Source of the DNA: Harmothoe impar
Lineage: Eukaryota > Annelida > Polychaeta > Phyllodocida > Polynoidae
Direction of reading: 5' to 3'
Assembly (NCBI GenBank): GCA_947462335.1
Contig: OX381716.1
Span: forward strand, 1,242,845 to 1,306,844
DNA length: 64,000 nt
Shown: piece after piece, positions 10,501 to 18,337 of the stretch
Layout: every line of letters begins with the position of its first letter
Numbering within the stretch: position 1 is the stretch's first letter
The notes under the pieces: model-generated
Databases searched by the model: none
Told to the model about the DNA's origin: nothing
Seen by the model: the letters and a program-made list of their open reading frames with translations, nothing else
Program-made: the position numbers and the translations under genes

Positions 10501-10631
10501 GTGCCTACCACAACCATAAGGAAGCACTGGAAGCTGGGCCTTATTCATCTTGGACTCAACCCAAAGGCCTTCCAGCTCCATGGTCTAAGGAAGGCAGCCG
10601 CCACCGAGGCCCACGACCAGGGGGCCAATGA
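7440..10631 (+). CDS. Reverse transcriptase-RNase H ORF2 of the Ngaro-like element
   Basis: Intact 1063-codon ORF overlapping the end of Gag by 112 bp. RT occupies roughly residues 300-560, with VIIDMTFPRAS-type finger and palm motifs and the catalytic YLDD box at residues 467-470. RNase H follows, with acidic residues Asp627 (IYVDACLTG), Glu658 (TELEAA), Asp686 (HCDNQAA) and Asp736 (VADRLSR). It copies element RNA into DNA. Recognisable protein ends near residue 745 (about 9675). The remaining roughly 310 codons run open across the recombinase gene in another frame and look like overprint rather than domain. The true start could be ATG 7440 or a later Met. Confidence 0.85.
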   Translation: MQQQDARRSQQDTAPTATWCRLWWRIHSKQQRASKKLDAGAGGVHADHRMPTMSTRPVSTCAPARGYDVNINSDDVTPRCSPLIGRGPPHADGETSGEIHHGGSQQENPAGLDESSWFLYDSLNITPPQAGKKLHTSPQWPCPSWRQLHRAYNRVMERDAEWNDTAAPPHPAAGPSEGSGMKIDFDKIRKACESNNFESDIDMSPGAFATHRKAEWPDMVGDAARGWADIYAQVKATGLPNCKSAKIQLPTRLNIPAWEKYLCNSEDKLELLGYIKYGFPLGYLGPVSDTCGVPNHTSATSYKQSVTEFIDTEMSYGCLIGPSPVPLFKQWMHVSPLMTRDKRDTSERRVIIDMTFPRASSVNGYIMKNTVCGQPRVHSLPTVDNLVADIVAMGGDVHLSTTDVKRAYKNLSSDVLDWPLLGMEWEGSFYCDTSLPFGARSSSSSMQRVANVIVNQLRREGLTCHMYLDDLVLISPNREAAERDFQRAKDLLAELGLPEAEKKAQPRARQVRWLGINVDAENMCLSIPEDKLVETLDQVTKVAKRRSITKKTLQSILGRLLHIGKCVRPARLFLSKLLEALRGMQGFYINVNSEMRADLRWFMAFVASWNGVAMIPRSRVDMDIYVDACLTGIGGTDGTSAYCGRVCQDADPAQCITELEAANVVVALDTFLTEEHRGIHVQVHCDNQAAVNVFCSGRGKNKVLLDSARRAWMVQARLDVHISYVHVPGVDNEVADRLSRTHISSAHHARTHKLFVHNSLTLVTPDTRVFKNISPSLCCRSGNTISATTSHITSGRGQSQRDTCKPQDGGRYIPGLHVEGWQGPARSTPQHDMHVPGVPGTPSQGPGYHQELPVIRQSACLTGNWRTAPHDPSQDKQGHRGVEQEQKLHPQAKATGTHGGAQANTDQAPGHHTQQRHQGRATHSILRGPQALRGNSPECEEIPRYIAPHQRLCGFQGPKYADYDKIWKNTAEDRPGAPSDTVPRTAPRAMCSDGRPSGHDGHTHTHTQRPIDHVLRYQDTGAYHNHKEALEAGPYSSWTQPKGLPAPWSKEGSRHRGPRPGGQ

Positions 10632-10746
10632 ACTGGAGATCCAACGCTATGGCGGCTGGCGGTCCAATGTCCACCGGCAATACATCTCAACCAGAAATAA
10701 CACTGCAGTGAATCAAAAACTCATCAGGTCGCTCGCAAACAAATGA
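9673..10746 (+). CDS. Tyrosine recombinase ORF3 of the Ngaro-like element
   Basis: A 357-codon ORF with the tyrosine recombinase signature, numbering from the GTG at 9673: Arg186 (ALRPSEV), His303-x-x-Arg306 (HGLRKAA), Trp329 (YGGWRS) and the nucleophile Tyr337 (QYISTR). An N-terminal SAM-like arm (TYLEYLALH ... TIRNYLSYARVH) precedes it. The enzyme would insert circular cDNA without duplicating the target. The frame overlaps RT-RNase H in the +1 register and has no ATG at its beginning; the first internal Met is near 9890. Translation by frameshift, re-initiation or splicing is therefore likely. Confidence 0.88.
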   Translation: MHTTPEPINYLYTTPSPWSHLIHVYSKTFHLHCVADPVIQSLQLRATSRQDEARAKGTRANHKTGAGTYLAFMWRAGKDPHAPHHSMICTYLEYLALHLRAPGTIRNYLSYARVHVSLVTGELHPMTHPRINRAIEALNRNKSYTPRPKQPVPMEVLRPILIRLQGTTLNNAIRAALLIQYYAALRPSEVTPPSVKKFRDTLHLTRDSVVFKGQNMQITIKSGKTLQKTGQVHRVTLCPAQRPELCVVTAVRQVMMDTPTHTPRDPLIMFSDTRTPVPTTTIRKHWKLGLIHLGLNPKAFQLHGLRKAAATEAHDQGANELEIQRYGGWRSNVHRQYISTRNNTAVNQKLIRSLANK

Positions 10747-10890
10747 CTTCTGTGATATAATTACAGGCCACATGTGCCTTCTTATCAATTTCAATGTCTA
10801 AAAATGTAGCCCCACGGGCATCATCATACCGGTATTCACCATTTTACTTTACCACCCCATATTCCCACCCATACATCCTTGCAGGCTTGG

Positions 10891-11113
10891 TATCTATTTA
10901 TTATTATTATCATTACAATCATCAATCCTACATTGTATCACTCGTAATTCTACAATGTTCTTAATACCGTAATAACAAGGTTGTATATACTCAATCAAAT
11001 AAGTTGTGCCTCATGTCTAATGCGCAACAAAATATTATGTTATTAATAAATATTTTATTACTCCAAGCCCTGCGTCCCTCATTTGTACCGTAGCCACAGA
11101 TAGAGCAGTCATG
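10891..11113 (+). repeat. B1 split direct repeat
   Basis: 223 bp starting TATCTATTTATTATTATTAT, repeated as B2 at 11389-11611. It abuts and slightly overlaps A2 (CATG shared). Confidence 0.85.
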
Positions 11114-11315
11114 GGTGACTCATGATACCTGATGGGATCAGGGGTGGTCATGGCTGCCATCTGGAGGCAGGTACCCACACCTCCAAACCATAATCATACA
11201 CCCCACCTGGCAGGTAACTACAGTACTACCTGCCACTACCTCAGCCCTCCTCAACCTGTCCTCGGTCTATTCGCCATTCGTCCCTCCTCGGTGCAACACC
11301 TCTCTACATTTTCCC
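11110..11315 (+). repeat. A2 split direct repeat
   Basis: Second copy of the A repeat, identical to A1 by eye. The small ORF crossing it (MGSGVVMAAIW...) occurs in both copies only because the DNA is repeated. Confidence 0.85.
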
Positions 11316-11388
11316 CCACCCACCCACACCTATTTTTAATAAGGTCAAAAAGTCAATATCAATATACAATATTCATTCAACAAATGTA

Positions 11389-11611
11389 TATCTATTTATT
11401 ATTATTATCATTACAATCATCAATCCTACATTGTATCACTCGTAATTCTACAATGTTCTTAATACCGTAATAACAAGGTTGTATATACTCAATCAAATAA
11501 GTTGTGCCTCATGTCTAATGCGCAACAAAATACTATGTTATTAATAAATATTTTATTACTCCAAGCCCTGCGTCCCTCATTTGTACCGTAGCCACAGATA
11601 GAGCAGTCATG
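11389..11611 (+). repeat. B2 split direct repeat, 3' end of the retroelement
   Basis: Second copy of the B repeat, ending GAGCAGTCATG at the host junction. One mismatch to B1 was noticed (AATACTATG against AATATTATG). Confidence 0.85.
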
Positions 11612-13008
11612 ATGGGTGGATGGCATGTTTGGGGTATGGGAATCTATAAGGCATCTACTATTGCATTTATGATCCTCAGGCTTCAACCAATCACTTACAG
11701 GGGGCAGTATTCTTTCTTTAAGAAAGCCAATTCAGACATTGAACAGATTCTGAGATCTTAACCATTATTTTATCAAGACTCAATTTCTTTTGCTTTCATC
11801 AGACATCACTGAGGGCCCTAGTACAGCAGGCACTAGTTGAGGTTGCACATGGTGTTGATAGCTGTATTCAGTTCAGGGACTGTCAGGTAGATATGATAAT
11901 GAGGGATGTGAAGTTACAGCACGGGGGAAGGATACAGTTGGGTTATTCTCTAGTTTTAACACCCTGAGGGGAATGGATAGGGAGGTTTTTATATTAAGGT
12001 GTTTTGATGACTTAACTATTTCTCTGTCAGTGCTGTAAGGGTGCTGAGCTGAGACAGTGTGGCTAAAGCTGTGAGGTAGGAGAGAGTGATATGAGTGTTG
12101 TATTTATCAATATCTATTTTTACACTGGGGGGACGGGGTAGGCAGGGGTTGAAGGGGAGTAGTTTTTAGCCACTTGGCCGCTTTTACTGGCAGTGAGGGG
12201 ATGAGTAGGGTGGGGCCTGTTCCTGCTGTGCTGGGGAGGTGGGGGCAGGCAGTGGTTAACCCTTTAAGGCCAGAATCATGTGTTAATGTCCTTTAATGGC
12301 ATGCATGTATACCTTTAATTCAATTGTTATTTACTTTTCATGCATTATGACAACTCTACCAATAGATGCACCTCAAAGGTATGTGAATGCATCCATGGCA
12401 AGTAGGCTGTATCCACACCTTATGATCTCAAAGAGTTGAAGCCATAAGCAGCCCTTAAAGCACTGTGCTGCCCTAATAGGGTTAAAGCACCATGCAACCC
12501 GTGCAGGGTTAAAGCACCATGCAACCCTTACAGGGTTAAAGCACCATGCAGCCCTGAAAGCAGTATGTGGCCCTTTCAGGGTTAAAGCACCATGCAGCCC
12601 TTACAGGGTTAAAGCACTGTGCGGCCCTTACAGGGTTAAAACACTATGCAGCCCTTACAGGGTTAAAGCACTATGTGGCCCTTACAGGGTTAACAAGTGG
12701 TAGATGAGAGGCTACAGGGGGTACCTGGACAGTGGTGCCCCCTACACTAACCACACAGCAGCAGGAACTACACCAAGTAGCTGCACTCACTGACCTCAGG
12801 CAGCAGCCAGTTCTGGGGGAAATGATGAGAGATCTGGAAGTGATTCAATCCACTCGGAACAGCCTCGCCATCATCTGACATCATCCCTTCTCCACCCACA
12901 CCCCCAACCCCCTATCATCCACCCCTCCCTACCTACATTACCGCCTCTATTACTGTCCTGGCTCAGCTGCTAACAGCCCCTCCCCTATATTAACCATTTA
13001 AGGCTGCA
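11612..13008. other. Host DNA between the Ngaro-like element and the second Polinton
   Basis: No gene supported. It contains the GGGTTAAAGCAC array listed separately; otherwise unremarkable. Confidence 0.6.
12445..12692. repeat. Tandem array of a 27-28 bp unit, about eight copies
   Basis: The unit is approximately GGGTTAAAGCACTATGCAGC followed by CCTTACA, with copies varying at CpG-like positions. Single copies of the same sequence recur across the host DNA (near 33410, 36780 and 61690), so it is a dispersed host repeat that has expanded locally. Confidence 0.75.
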
Positions 13009-13014
13009 CACTTA
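13009..13014. repeat. Target-site duplication, left copy
   Basis: CACTTA immediately before the left terminus AGTAGTATTG. The same six bases follow the right terminus. Confidence 0.9.
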
Positions 13015-13320
13015 AGTAGTATTGTATGTATCGGAACGGGACTACAGTTAAGTACTGTTTATTACTCAATCGACCTGCAGCCAATCAGAGGCCTCCATTT
13101 GGTCACGTGACCCCCTCATTTGCATAATTACGTAATAGGCCACGCCCCCTTATTTGCATAATTACGTAATAGGCCACGCCCCCTTGATCACCAGCCAATC
13201 AGGGGCCACCATTTGGTCACGTGACCCCCTCATTTGCATAATAGGCCAAGCCCCCTTGATCACGTGACCCCCTCATTTGCATAGTAGACTACGCCCCTTT
13301 GATCACCAGCCAATCAGAGG
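13015..13320 (+). repeat. Left terminal inverted repeat with transcription-factor motif array
   Basis: Starts AGTAGTATTGTATG. Inward it holds AGCCAATCAG (CCAAT), GTCACGTGAC (E-box), ATTTGCAT (octamer, four copies), ATTACGTAAT (bZIP, two copies) and GGCCACGCCCCC (GC box). It matches the right repeat in reverse complement with few differences. An AATAAA-containing stretch lies near the tip on the minus strand. Confidence 0.9.
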
Positions 13321-13324
13321 CATT

Positions 13325-13560
13325 AAGATGCATGGGGAGGGGAGGGGGGGAGGGGGGCACTATTTATGGGGTGGGCGGGCACTTGGGGGGGAGGGGGGGC
13401 CTTTGGGGTGACTATAGAGGAGTTTTTCGGTGACTTGATGACTTTCAAACGACCGTGCTGATAGTTGATAAATTTGACTTTTTGACCTGAATATTTCTTG
13501 CGACTTTGCGACTTGTAAGCGAAAGCGAAAGCGACTTTGCGGCCCGTAGCCCCTTAAATA
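13325..13560 (+). promoter_or_regulatory. Candidate rightward promoter: G-runs, TATA-like box, IRF-type motif
   Basis: Just inside the left repeat lie dense G-runs (13333-13405, potential G-quadruplex) with GC boxes around CTATTTATG (about 13361). Then comes a non-coding leader-like stretch carrying GAAAGCGAAA at 13521-13530, which fits the IRF/ISRE pattern GAAANNGAAA. AATAAA occurs near 13556. No ORF of note starts here. Function is inferred from position and motifs only. Confidence 0.35.
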
Positions 13561-13904
13561 AAGAGGTGACTTTGTAACCTCAGGGGGGAGATCCTTCTAC
13601 ACCACCACAGAAAGGATCTCGGTTGATTGACTGTACTTTGACTTGTTGTTGTAAACAAAAAAAAAATCAATGAATAGAACGACCCTCTTATTGCTAACAA
13701 AGGAACGACTTTTGAATTACACAAATGTGACTACCCTCTTTTTGTAGGGGTTAGCGGTAACTCGACTTGAATTAGAGTATTAGGGAGAGCAAAACGCGAC
13801 TACACGCCGTCTTAGACTGTCGTCTTACGGACCGGATAACAATAACCCTAGTTACCTCGGTTACTGTTGATGACGCGTAATGAGCAACGTCGTCAAAATT
13901 AAGC
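13560..13904. other. Gene-free stretch in the second Polinton
   Basis: CpG-containing DNA with A-runs and repeated CGACTT/GACTT words. No ORF or structure I can support. Confidence 0.4.
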
Positions 13905-13912
13905 TGACGTCA
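13905..13912 (+). promoter_or_regulatory. CRE (TGACGTCA) upstream of a short ORF
   Basis: Consensus CREB/ATF site ending 34 bp before ATG 13947. The arrangement TGACGTCAGC, GGCTAG, CAGTT, then CAAAATG is repeated upstream of the ORF at 15958, so it is likely a real shared promoter. Confidence 0.5.
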
Positions 13913-13946
13913 GCGGTCGGCTAGCCAGACAGTTTTTTTTGTCAAA

Positions 13947-14048
13947 ATGACCGGAGCATGTTACGTTGCGGTCGCTCAAGAGACGGCGATGCATCTGGTC
14001 ACGTGGATACTGAAAGAAGGTCTACCTATAACCACCACGCTAGTTTGA
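13947..14048 (+). CDS. 33-residue ORF related to the 89-residue ORF at 15958
   Basis: Short ORF starting MTGACYVAVAQ and ending with KEGLPITTTLV. Both its promoter and its two ends resemble the ORF at 15958: VAV near residue 8 and an EGLP box, with an identical 11-bp GAAGGTCTACC. It looks like a shortened paralogue lacking the middle helical part. An overlapping 72-codon ORF in another frame (13958-14176) is the alternative reading. Function unknown. Confidence 0.4.
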   Translation: MTGACYVAVAQETAMHLVTWILKEGLPITTTLV

Positions 14049-14605
14049 ACGCGGCGGGTATGAGTCATCATGGGGCCCTTGACGGGTGGGTCCTCCCCAT
14101 GCAGCCGTATGTCGAATTTAAGAAATACCTGTGTCACACGTCACTGAGGGAGAAAACGTTTTTTGAAAATATTTAGAACCCGAATTTGAGCATTCTGGTA
14201 CATTTTTAAGGACCCAGACACTGCAAAGCCGAGAACCATCCAAGAAAAAAAAAAAATTTTGGCGAAATGTTTAGGCTTGAAATGGTACTTTTCTGATGCA
14301 CTCTTCGAACATTTTTTTTTCCTCATGTCACTATGGTCCATGTCACATGTCGGACTCAAGAAATGCCACATGTCCCATGTCACTTAGATGTCCGTGCCCG
14401 TGTCGTCGTATCGAATTTTAAGAAAATGACCATGTCACCATATCGAATTTAGGGGTCTAGTGACATCAGCATGTCCGGCTATCCTCCACAAATTTAGCTC
14501 TAAAATGTTTACTTTTTTTTGGGCCGATTTTTCATCATTTAAAAAAAACAATAGGCTGTTGAAATGTTTGCTGTTGTAAATAGAAACAAAAACAAAACAA
14601 AGCGC

Positions 14606-14893
14606 ATGGTAAAATTATGTCACATTGCAGTCGCGGGTCCGCTCGTGGCTTATCCAGCCTCTTCGTGGATCCACGACTGCCAATGTGATCATATACTAAT
14701 CACCCGGCGTTTACGGTATTATATACTAAGGTATGAGACAGGTCTTACAGAAAAGGTGTCTAAAAAGCGCTGTGACCTGATTGAAATGACGTCAGGGGCG
14801 TCTGCTCGTCAGTGCCCGGCTGTAGCCCGTAGGACATGTCATTCTGCTTTTCTGGATGTTTTGAAATATTTTGATTTAACTGATAATACCTGA
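14606..14893 (+). CDS. Unrecognised 95-residue ORF of the second Polinton
   Basis: The frame is open from ATG 14564, but the internal ATG at 14606 is preferred because the protein then starts MVKLCHIAVAG, like the VAVA start of the 13947 ORF. The rest is basic and Cys-containing (SSWIHDCQCDHI, KKRCDLIEM, ARQCPAVARRTCHSA), with Cys/His spacing that might bind metal, although I recognise no domain. A stem-loop follows its stop by 11 bp. Could be a chance ORF. Confidence 0.4.
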   Translation: MVKLCHIAVAGPLVAYPASSWIHDCQCDHILITRRLRYYILRYETGLTEKVSKKRCDLIEMTSGASARQCPAVARRTCHSAFLDVLKYFDLTDNT

Positions 14894-14903
14894 TAACAAG
14901 CCT

Positions 14904-14962
14904 CTGAAGCAGTTTTTGATCGAGTACGTCTTCTCTACGTTTCCATCGATTAGCTGCTTCAG
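14904..14962 (+). other. Stem-loop just after the 14606 ORF
   Basis: CTGAAGCAG (14904-14912) pairs perfectly with CTGCTTCAG (14954-14962). An inner ATCGA/TCGAT stem extends it, followed by an A-run and a (CG)n tract. It may be a 3'-end structure or small RNA hairpin. Confidence 0.4.
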
Positions 14963-15320
14963 CAAAAAAAATCGCGCGCGCGCGGTCTAGATGAAGGAGT
15001 CGCTAAAGCTCTGTTTAGAGAGTGGAACTTGACCTTGACTATAGACTCAGTACTAACTGAACGCCCCCCGAGGTCACCCCTCACGTGGGTATATGTGCAA
15101 GCTCGGGTTCTTCACTTTACGGCTTGACTAAAACTGAGACGCGTCCATGATAAACTCTAGCCCTTTTTTTTTCTTTTCTAGGATCGAGAGAGAGATTTTA
15201 AATGGGGCGGTTATCTAAATAGCGTGGAACTAAAATCAGGCTGCGGCAGATAGTATCTCTGCGCACCTCAAGACTCAACGTAACTTTCACTCTCCAGCAG
15301 AAGTTTAGTTGTCACTAATT
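14963..15320. other. Non-coding stretch before the 15321 ORF
   Basis: (CG)6 tract near 14973, CTCACGTGGGTATATG near 15080 (E-box plus TATA-like) and a T-run near 15170. Possible promoter region for the next ORF; nothing more can be said. Confidence 0.3.
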
Positions 15321-15860
15321 ATGGGCGGCGACCGTCGTGCACCGGCGGATATTGGAGAGTGTTGGAGAGCTGAACCTTACAGACATATAAATCAATCGCC
15401 CTGGTGGAGACAAGTGTCGGAAATATCTCGCCATAGATTGGAACCAAATACTTATCTAATGGAATCGTTATCAGTTTTCAGTTTTCTTGCCGTACAAAAT
15501 TTATTTCCCACTCTTCACGTGGTGATAGCTGAAGGTCACTCGTCGTAGGTATGTGTGACCGGGGAACACCCTTTTTGGTTTTGGCGCGGGTTGACATCAG
15601 ATTTGTACCGTACTGTCGCGATTAAGGGCTCTGAGGGAGTGCTTTTCAATTCGGTGAAGTTCTTACTCAAGAGCTATATACAAGCCAGGCGCTGGCGCTT
15701 ATTCAAAGTCGCGATTTTAGTGCTTGAGAAAAAACATTTGGAGGCTCTTATACTCCGGCGCTTATACAAGACCGGCGCGCTTTCAACACTAGTTGCTTTA
15801 TCGCGACCGTACGGTATGACTTCGGTGTCACAAGGTCCCAAACTCCAAATAAGGAAGTGA
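15321..15860 (+). pseudogene. Unrecognised ORF of about 180 codons interrupted by one TAG
   Basis: One reading frame runs from ATG 15321 to 15860 with a single TAG at 15546-15548. The part before the stop (75 residues, Trp-rich, SPWWRQVSEISRH) and the part after (103 codons, LFNSVKFLLKSYIQARRWRLFK, then basic helices with Leu) both look like protein. GTATGT directly after the TAG resembles a splice donor, and an acceptor-like TTGACATCAG lies 51 bp on, but such an intron would be very short for an animal. I know no homologue. The stop may be a mutation, or there may be two separate ORFs. Confidence 0.4.
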
Positions 15861-15912
15861 AACGACGTCGCCTGTCTACCTCGTGCGCGTCATAGCGTCG
15901 TCGAAAATAGTG

Positions 15913-15920
15913 TGACGTCA
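15913..15920 (+). promoter_or_regulatory. CRE (TGACGTCA) upstream of the 15958 ORF
   Basis: Second copy of the CRE-centred promoter, ending 37 bp before ATG 15958 and similar over about 50 bp to the one at 13905. Confidence 0.5.
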
Positions 15921-15957
15921 GCTTCTCTCAGGCGGCTAGGAAGTCAGTTCGACAAAA

Positions 15958-16227
15958 ATGGCTCACCGAGTTAACTTCGTGGCCGTTTCTCGATCTATGA
16001 TCGATGCGGCCGTGGAGAAGGAATTCGTAGCCGCGCTACAGAGAGAGGAGACGGAGAGACAGCGGACTGCTGCTGAAGCAGAGGGTGTGGCCGATGAGCT
16101 GATCATGAACGTCACTGATCAACTCATCCGACAGTGCGTGGAACAAGTCAAGCAGCAAGTCTGCATGGAGGAAGGTCTACCGCCCACCGTGCTGGGGGAG
16201 CTGCTGCAGGACTACCACGCGTTATGA
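15958..16227 (+). CDS. 89-residue helical/coiled-coil protein of the second Polinton
   Basis: Intact ORF with a clear start (GACAAAAATGG context) below a CRE promoter. It starts MAHRVNFVAVSRS. Residues 17-70 are charged and heptad-like (EKEFVAALQREETERQRTAA), predicted helical. Residues 72-75 are the EGLP box, followed by PTVLGELLQDYHAL. The ends match the short ORF at 13947, so this is the full-length member of a small family. It is acidic overall with no signal peptide. I do not recognise it; a coiled-coil regulator or structural protein is possible. It is the most gene-like ORF in this element. Confidence 0.6.
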   Translation: MAHRVNFVAVSRSMIDAAVEKEFVAALQREETERQRTAAEAEGVADELIMNVTDQLIRQCVEQVKQQVCMEEGLPPTVLGELLQDYHAL

Positions 16228-16487
16228 CCACGCCCTCCGCTTCAGCAGCAAGGTCCCTGCGACCCTCTCTACTAAACGGTCCTTTTAAGGACCAACCACT
16301 GATCACAAAAGTTGAAAATCAATCTCAATATAATATACGCATCAGAAAAAAACCCTAATAGGCTCTACACTGAAACCCTGTTGAGTAGGTAGATCGGGTT
16401 GGTTTTTATTTTATTTTATTTTTTTAGGAAGGGCAATCAGGTCATCGTGTGGAGGTCATCAGGTGTCCTGTGTGCTGTCTGTCTGTC

Positions 16488-16533
<46 letters not shown>

Positions 16534-16540
16534 TGTGTGT

Positions 16541-16574
<34 letters not shown>

Positions 16575-17092
16575 TTTATACAAATACAATTATTCATTCC
16601 TTTCAGCAAGAAAATTAGCTCAATGTAATCATATGATTTTAACTGCCCTACTTATCAGGGCCTTGACGACATCTGACCGCCTCCCTTTTCAGGATCTAAA
16701 TGGAAATTCACCGCCACCGCTTTTCAGAGTCGTGCTGCAGTGGTTATCCAATACATGGCGGAGTGCCATTACCTAATTCTTTTGTATGTAAAAGAAACAG
16801 CACTGATAAGGGTTTTAATTAGACAGATATTGGTTCTACACTATCAAAAAAAAACCCCTCAGCGCTTTAATGCTAAAGGTAGCATAGTGCTTTAATGCGC
16901 AACGCCCTTTGTCGATATGCCGGTGTATGCATGCATGCAGCCCTGGTGAGGAACTCTGAGTGCTGCATTCATGGCTTATGACGACAACGGGCACTGCACA
17001 TTAAAGCGCTATGCGACTATTAAAGGGTTAGATCCAGTCTTGCCCCAGTCATCCCGAATGCTATACCCAGAGTTGGTGGTCTGGTCCAGACT
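16228..17092. other. Gene-free part of the second Polinton with microsatellite and host-like repeat
   Basis: Contains the (GT)n tract at 16476-16571 and, at about 16915-17030, a CpG-rich version of the dispersed host repeat (GCATTCATG ... CATTAAAGCGCTATGCG ... AAAGGGTTA). The 71-codon ORF at 16971 lies on this repeat and is not credible. Confidence 0.5.
16476..16571. repeat. (GT)n microsatellite
   Basis: Near-pure GT dinucleotide run preceded by (CTGT)n. Simple repeat. Confidence 0.9.
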
Positions 17093-17850
17093 GCTGTACA
17101 CAGATTGTGGACGGGATGGCGGGTTGCTGCCAGACTATCCCCCTGGTACGATATGCGGCTGGCGCGGCCGAGACTGTCTTATATGATGCTGAGTCTAATT
17201 ATGTGTTAGATACTTAGGTAACTGAGAGTATGTCAAAATAATCACGGCAAACTGACTGGCGACTTCATAGGACCATAGGGCGGTTATTTTTACATAACTC
17301 AGTAACCTTCGGTTATGTGTTAGATAGAGTACACTTGGACACGGTTATTCCATATACCCGCTGCCCCACAGGGTCAAGACGAGGTGATTAAATAATAAGA
17401 CCCAGACGGGTAAAATAGCCAAGTCAACAATGCCCTGTTTTTTAGCCAATATGGACAAAGAGAAACGGGGTGCTGTACACAGCTTGTGGACGGGATGGCG
17501 GGTCGCTGCCAGACTATCCCCCTGGTCCGATATGCAGCCGGCGTGGCCGAGACTGTCTTATATGATGCTGAGTCTAATTATGTATTAGATGTCCTACGAG
17601 TAACTGAGAGTGTGTCAAAATAATCACGGCAAACTGACTGGCGGCCTCATAGGTCAGTTATTATTACATAACTCAGTAACCTTCGGTTATGTGTCAGATA
17701 GAGTACACCTGGACACGGTTATTCCATATACCCACTGCCCCACAGGGTCAAGACGAGGTGATTAAGTAATAAGATCCCCAGACGGGGGGTAAAATAGCCA
17801 AGGCAACAATGTCCTGTTTTTAGCCAATATGGACAAAGAGACACAGGGGG
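17093..17850. repeat. Tandem duplication of a unit of about 379 bp
   Basis: Unit 1 starts at 17093 (GCTGTACACAGATTGTGG) and unit 2 at 17472 (GCTGTACACAGCTTGTGG), with high identity. A third copy seems to begin after 17850 but is lost. Each unit contains the small hairpin TAACCTTCGGTTA inside a longer ACATAAC/GTTATGT inverted repeat. No ORF is conserved between the units. Confidence 0.85.
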
Positions 17851-18337
17851 TGCTGGGAGTTGGCGACAAGGGGCAAGACGGGCAAGACTACTTCTCAAAA
17901 TAGACAATGACAATGGCCAAGACCTAGTTCTTAAATTCGACAAGGCCCATTGGCATCTCTTATATTCGACAAGTGACACATGTGCCCCGTCTGTGGTCCT
18001 AATATAGATTTTCTAAAAAGTAAATTTTCTGCACCGTGTGACAACGACCGATCAGCTACATAGCAGAGATTTCCCCAACCTATTTTGGTTATTTCTCTAT
18101 TCAGTTTTTGATCAGCGCACTATATTATCGTGGTTTTTTTTTTAAAATTTTTAATCATAAATAATATGTAGACTTGGAAAAAAAAAAAAAAAAGAGAGCT
18201 GACACGCAAACTCCGACTCTCCCCCCCTCCTACTCACATGTCGCTGTTTTGTCACTAAACCCAAAGACCCACCCACCCCATAGGAAGGGGAGACGCTTGT
18301 GAACGTTCCCTTAGGCCTCTATTCTTTATTTATTGTG

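Larger units (their letters stand above)
5822..11611 (+). mobile_element. Ngaro-like tyrosine-recombinase retrotransposon (DIRS order)
   Basis: A 5.79-kb element with the split direct repeat layout A1 - ORFs - B1 - A2 - B2. A1 (5822-6027) and A2 (11110-11315) look identical over 206 bp; B1 (10891-11113) and B2 (11389-11611) differ at one seen position over 223 bp. It encodes Gag, RT-RNase H and a tyrosine recombinase, with no DDE integrase and no protease. No methyltransferase domain is seen, which with the split repeats favours Ngaro over DIRS proper. No target duplication is expected and none is seen. The near-identical repeats indicate a recent insertion. Confidence 0.85.

Noticed and set aside
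16971..17186. 71-codon ORF
   Set aside because: It starts in a dispersed host repeat and ends in the tandem duplication without protein-like features.
17719..17979. Minus-strand 86-codon ORF in the satellite-like Polinton
   Set aside because: It covers the duplicated 379-bp unit but is not open in the other unit.
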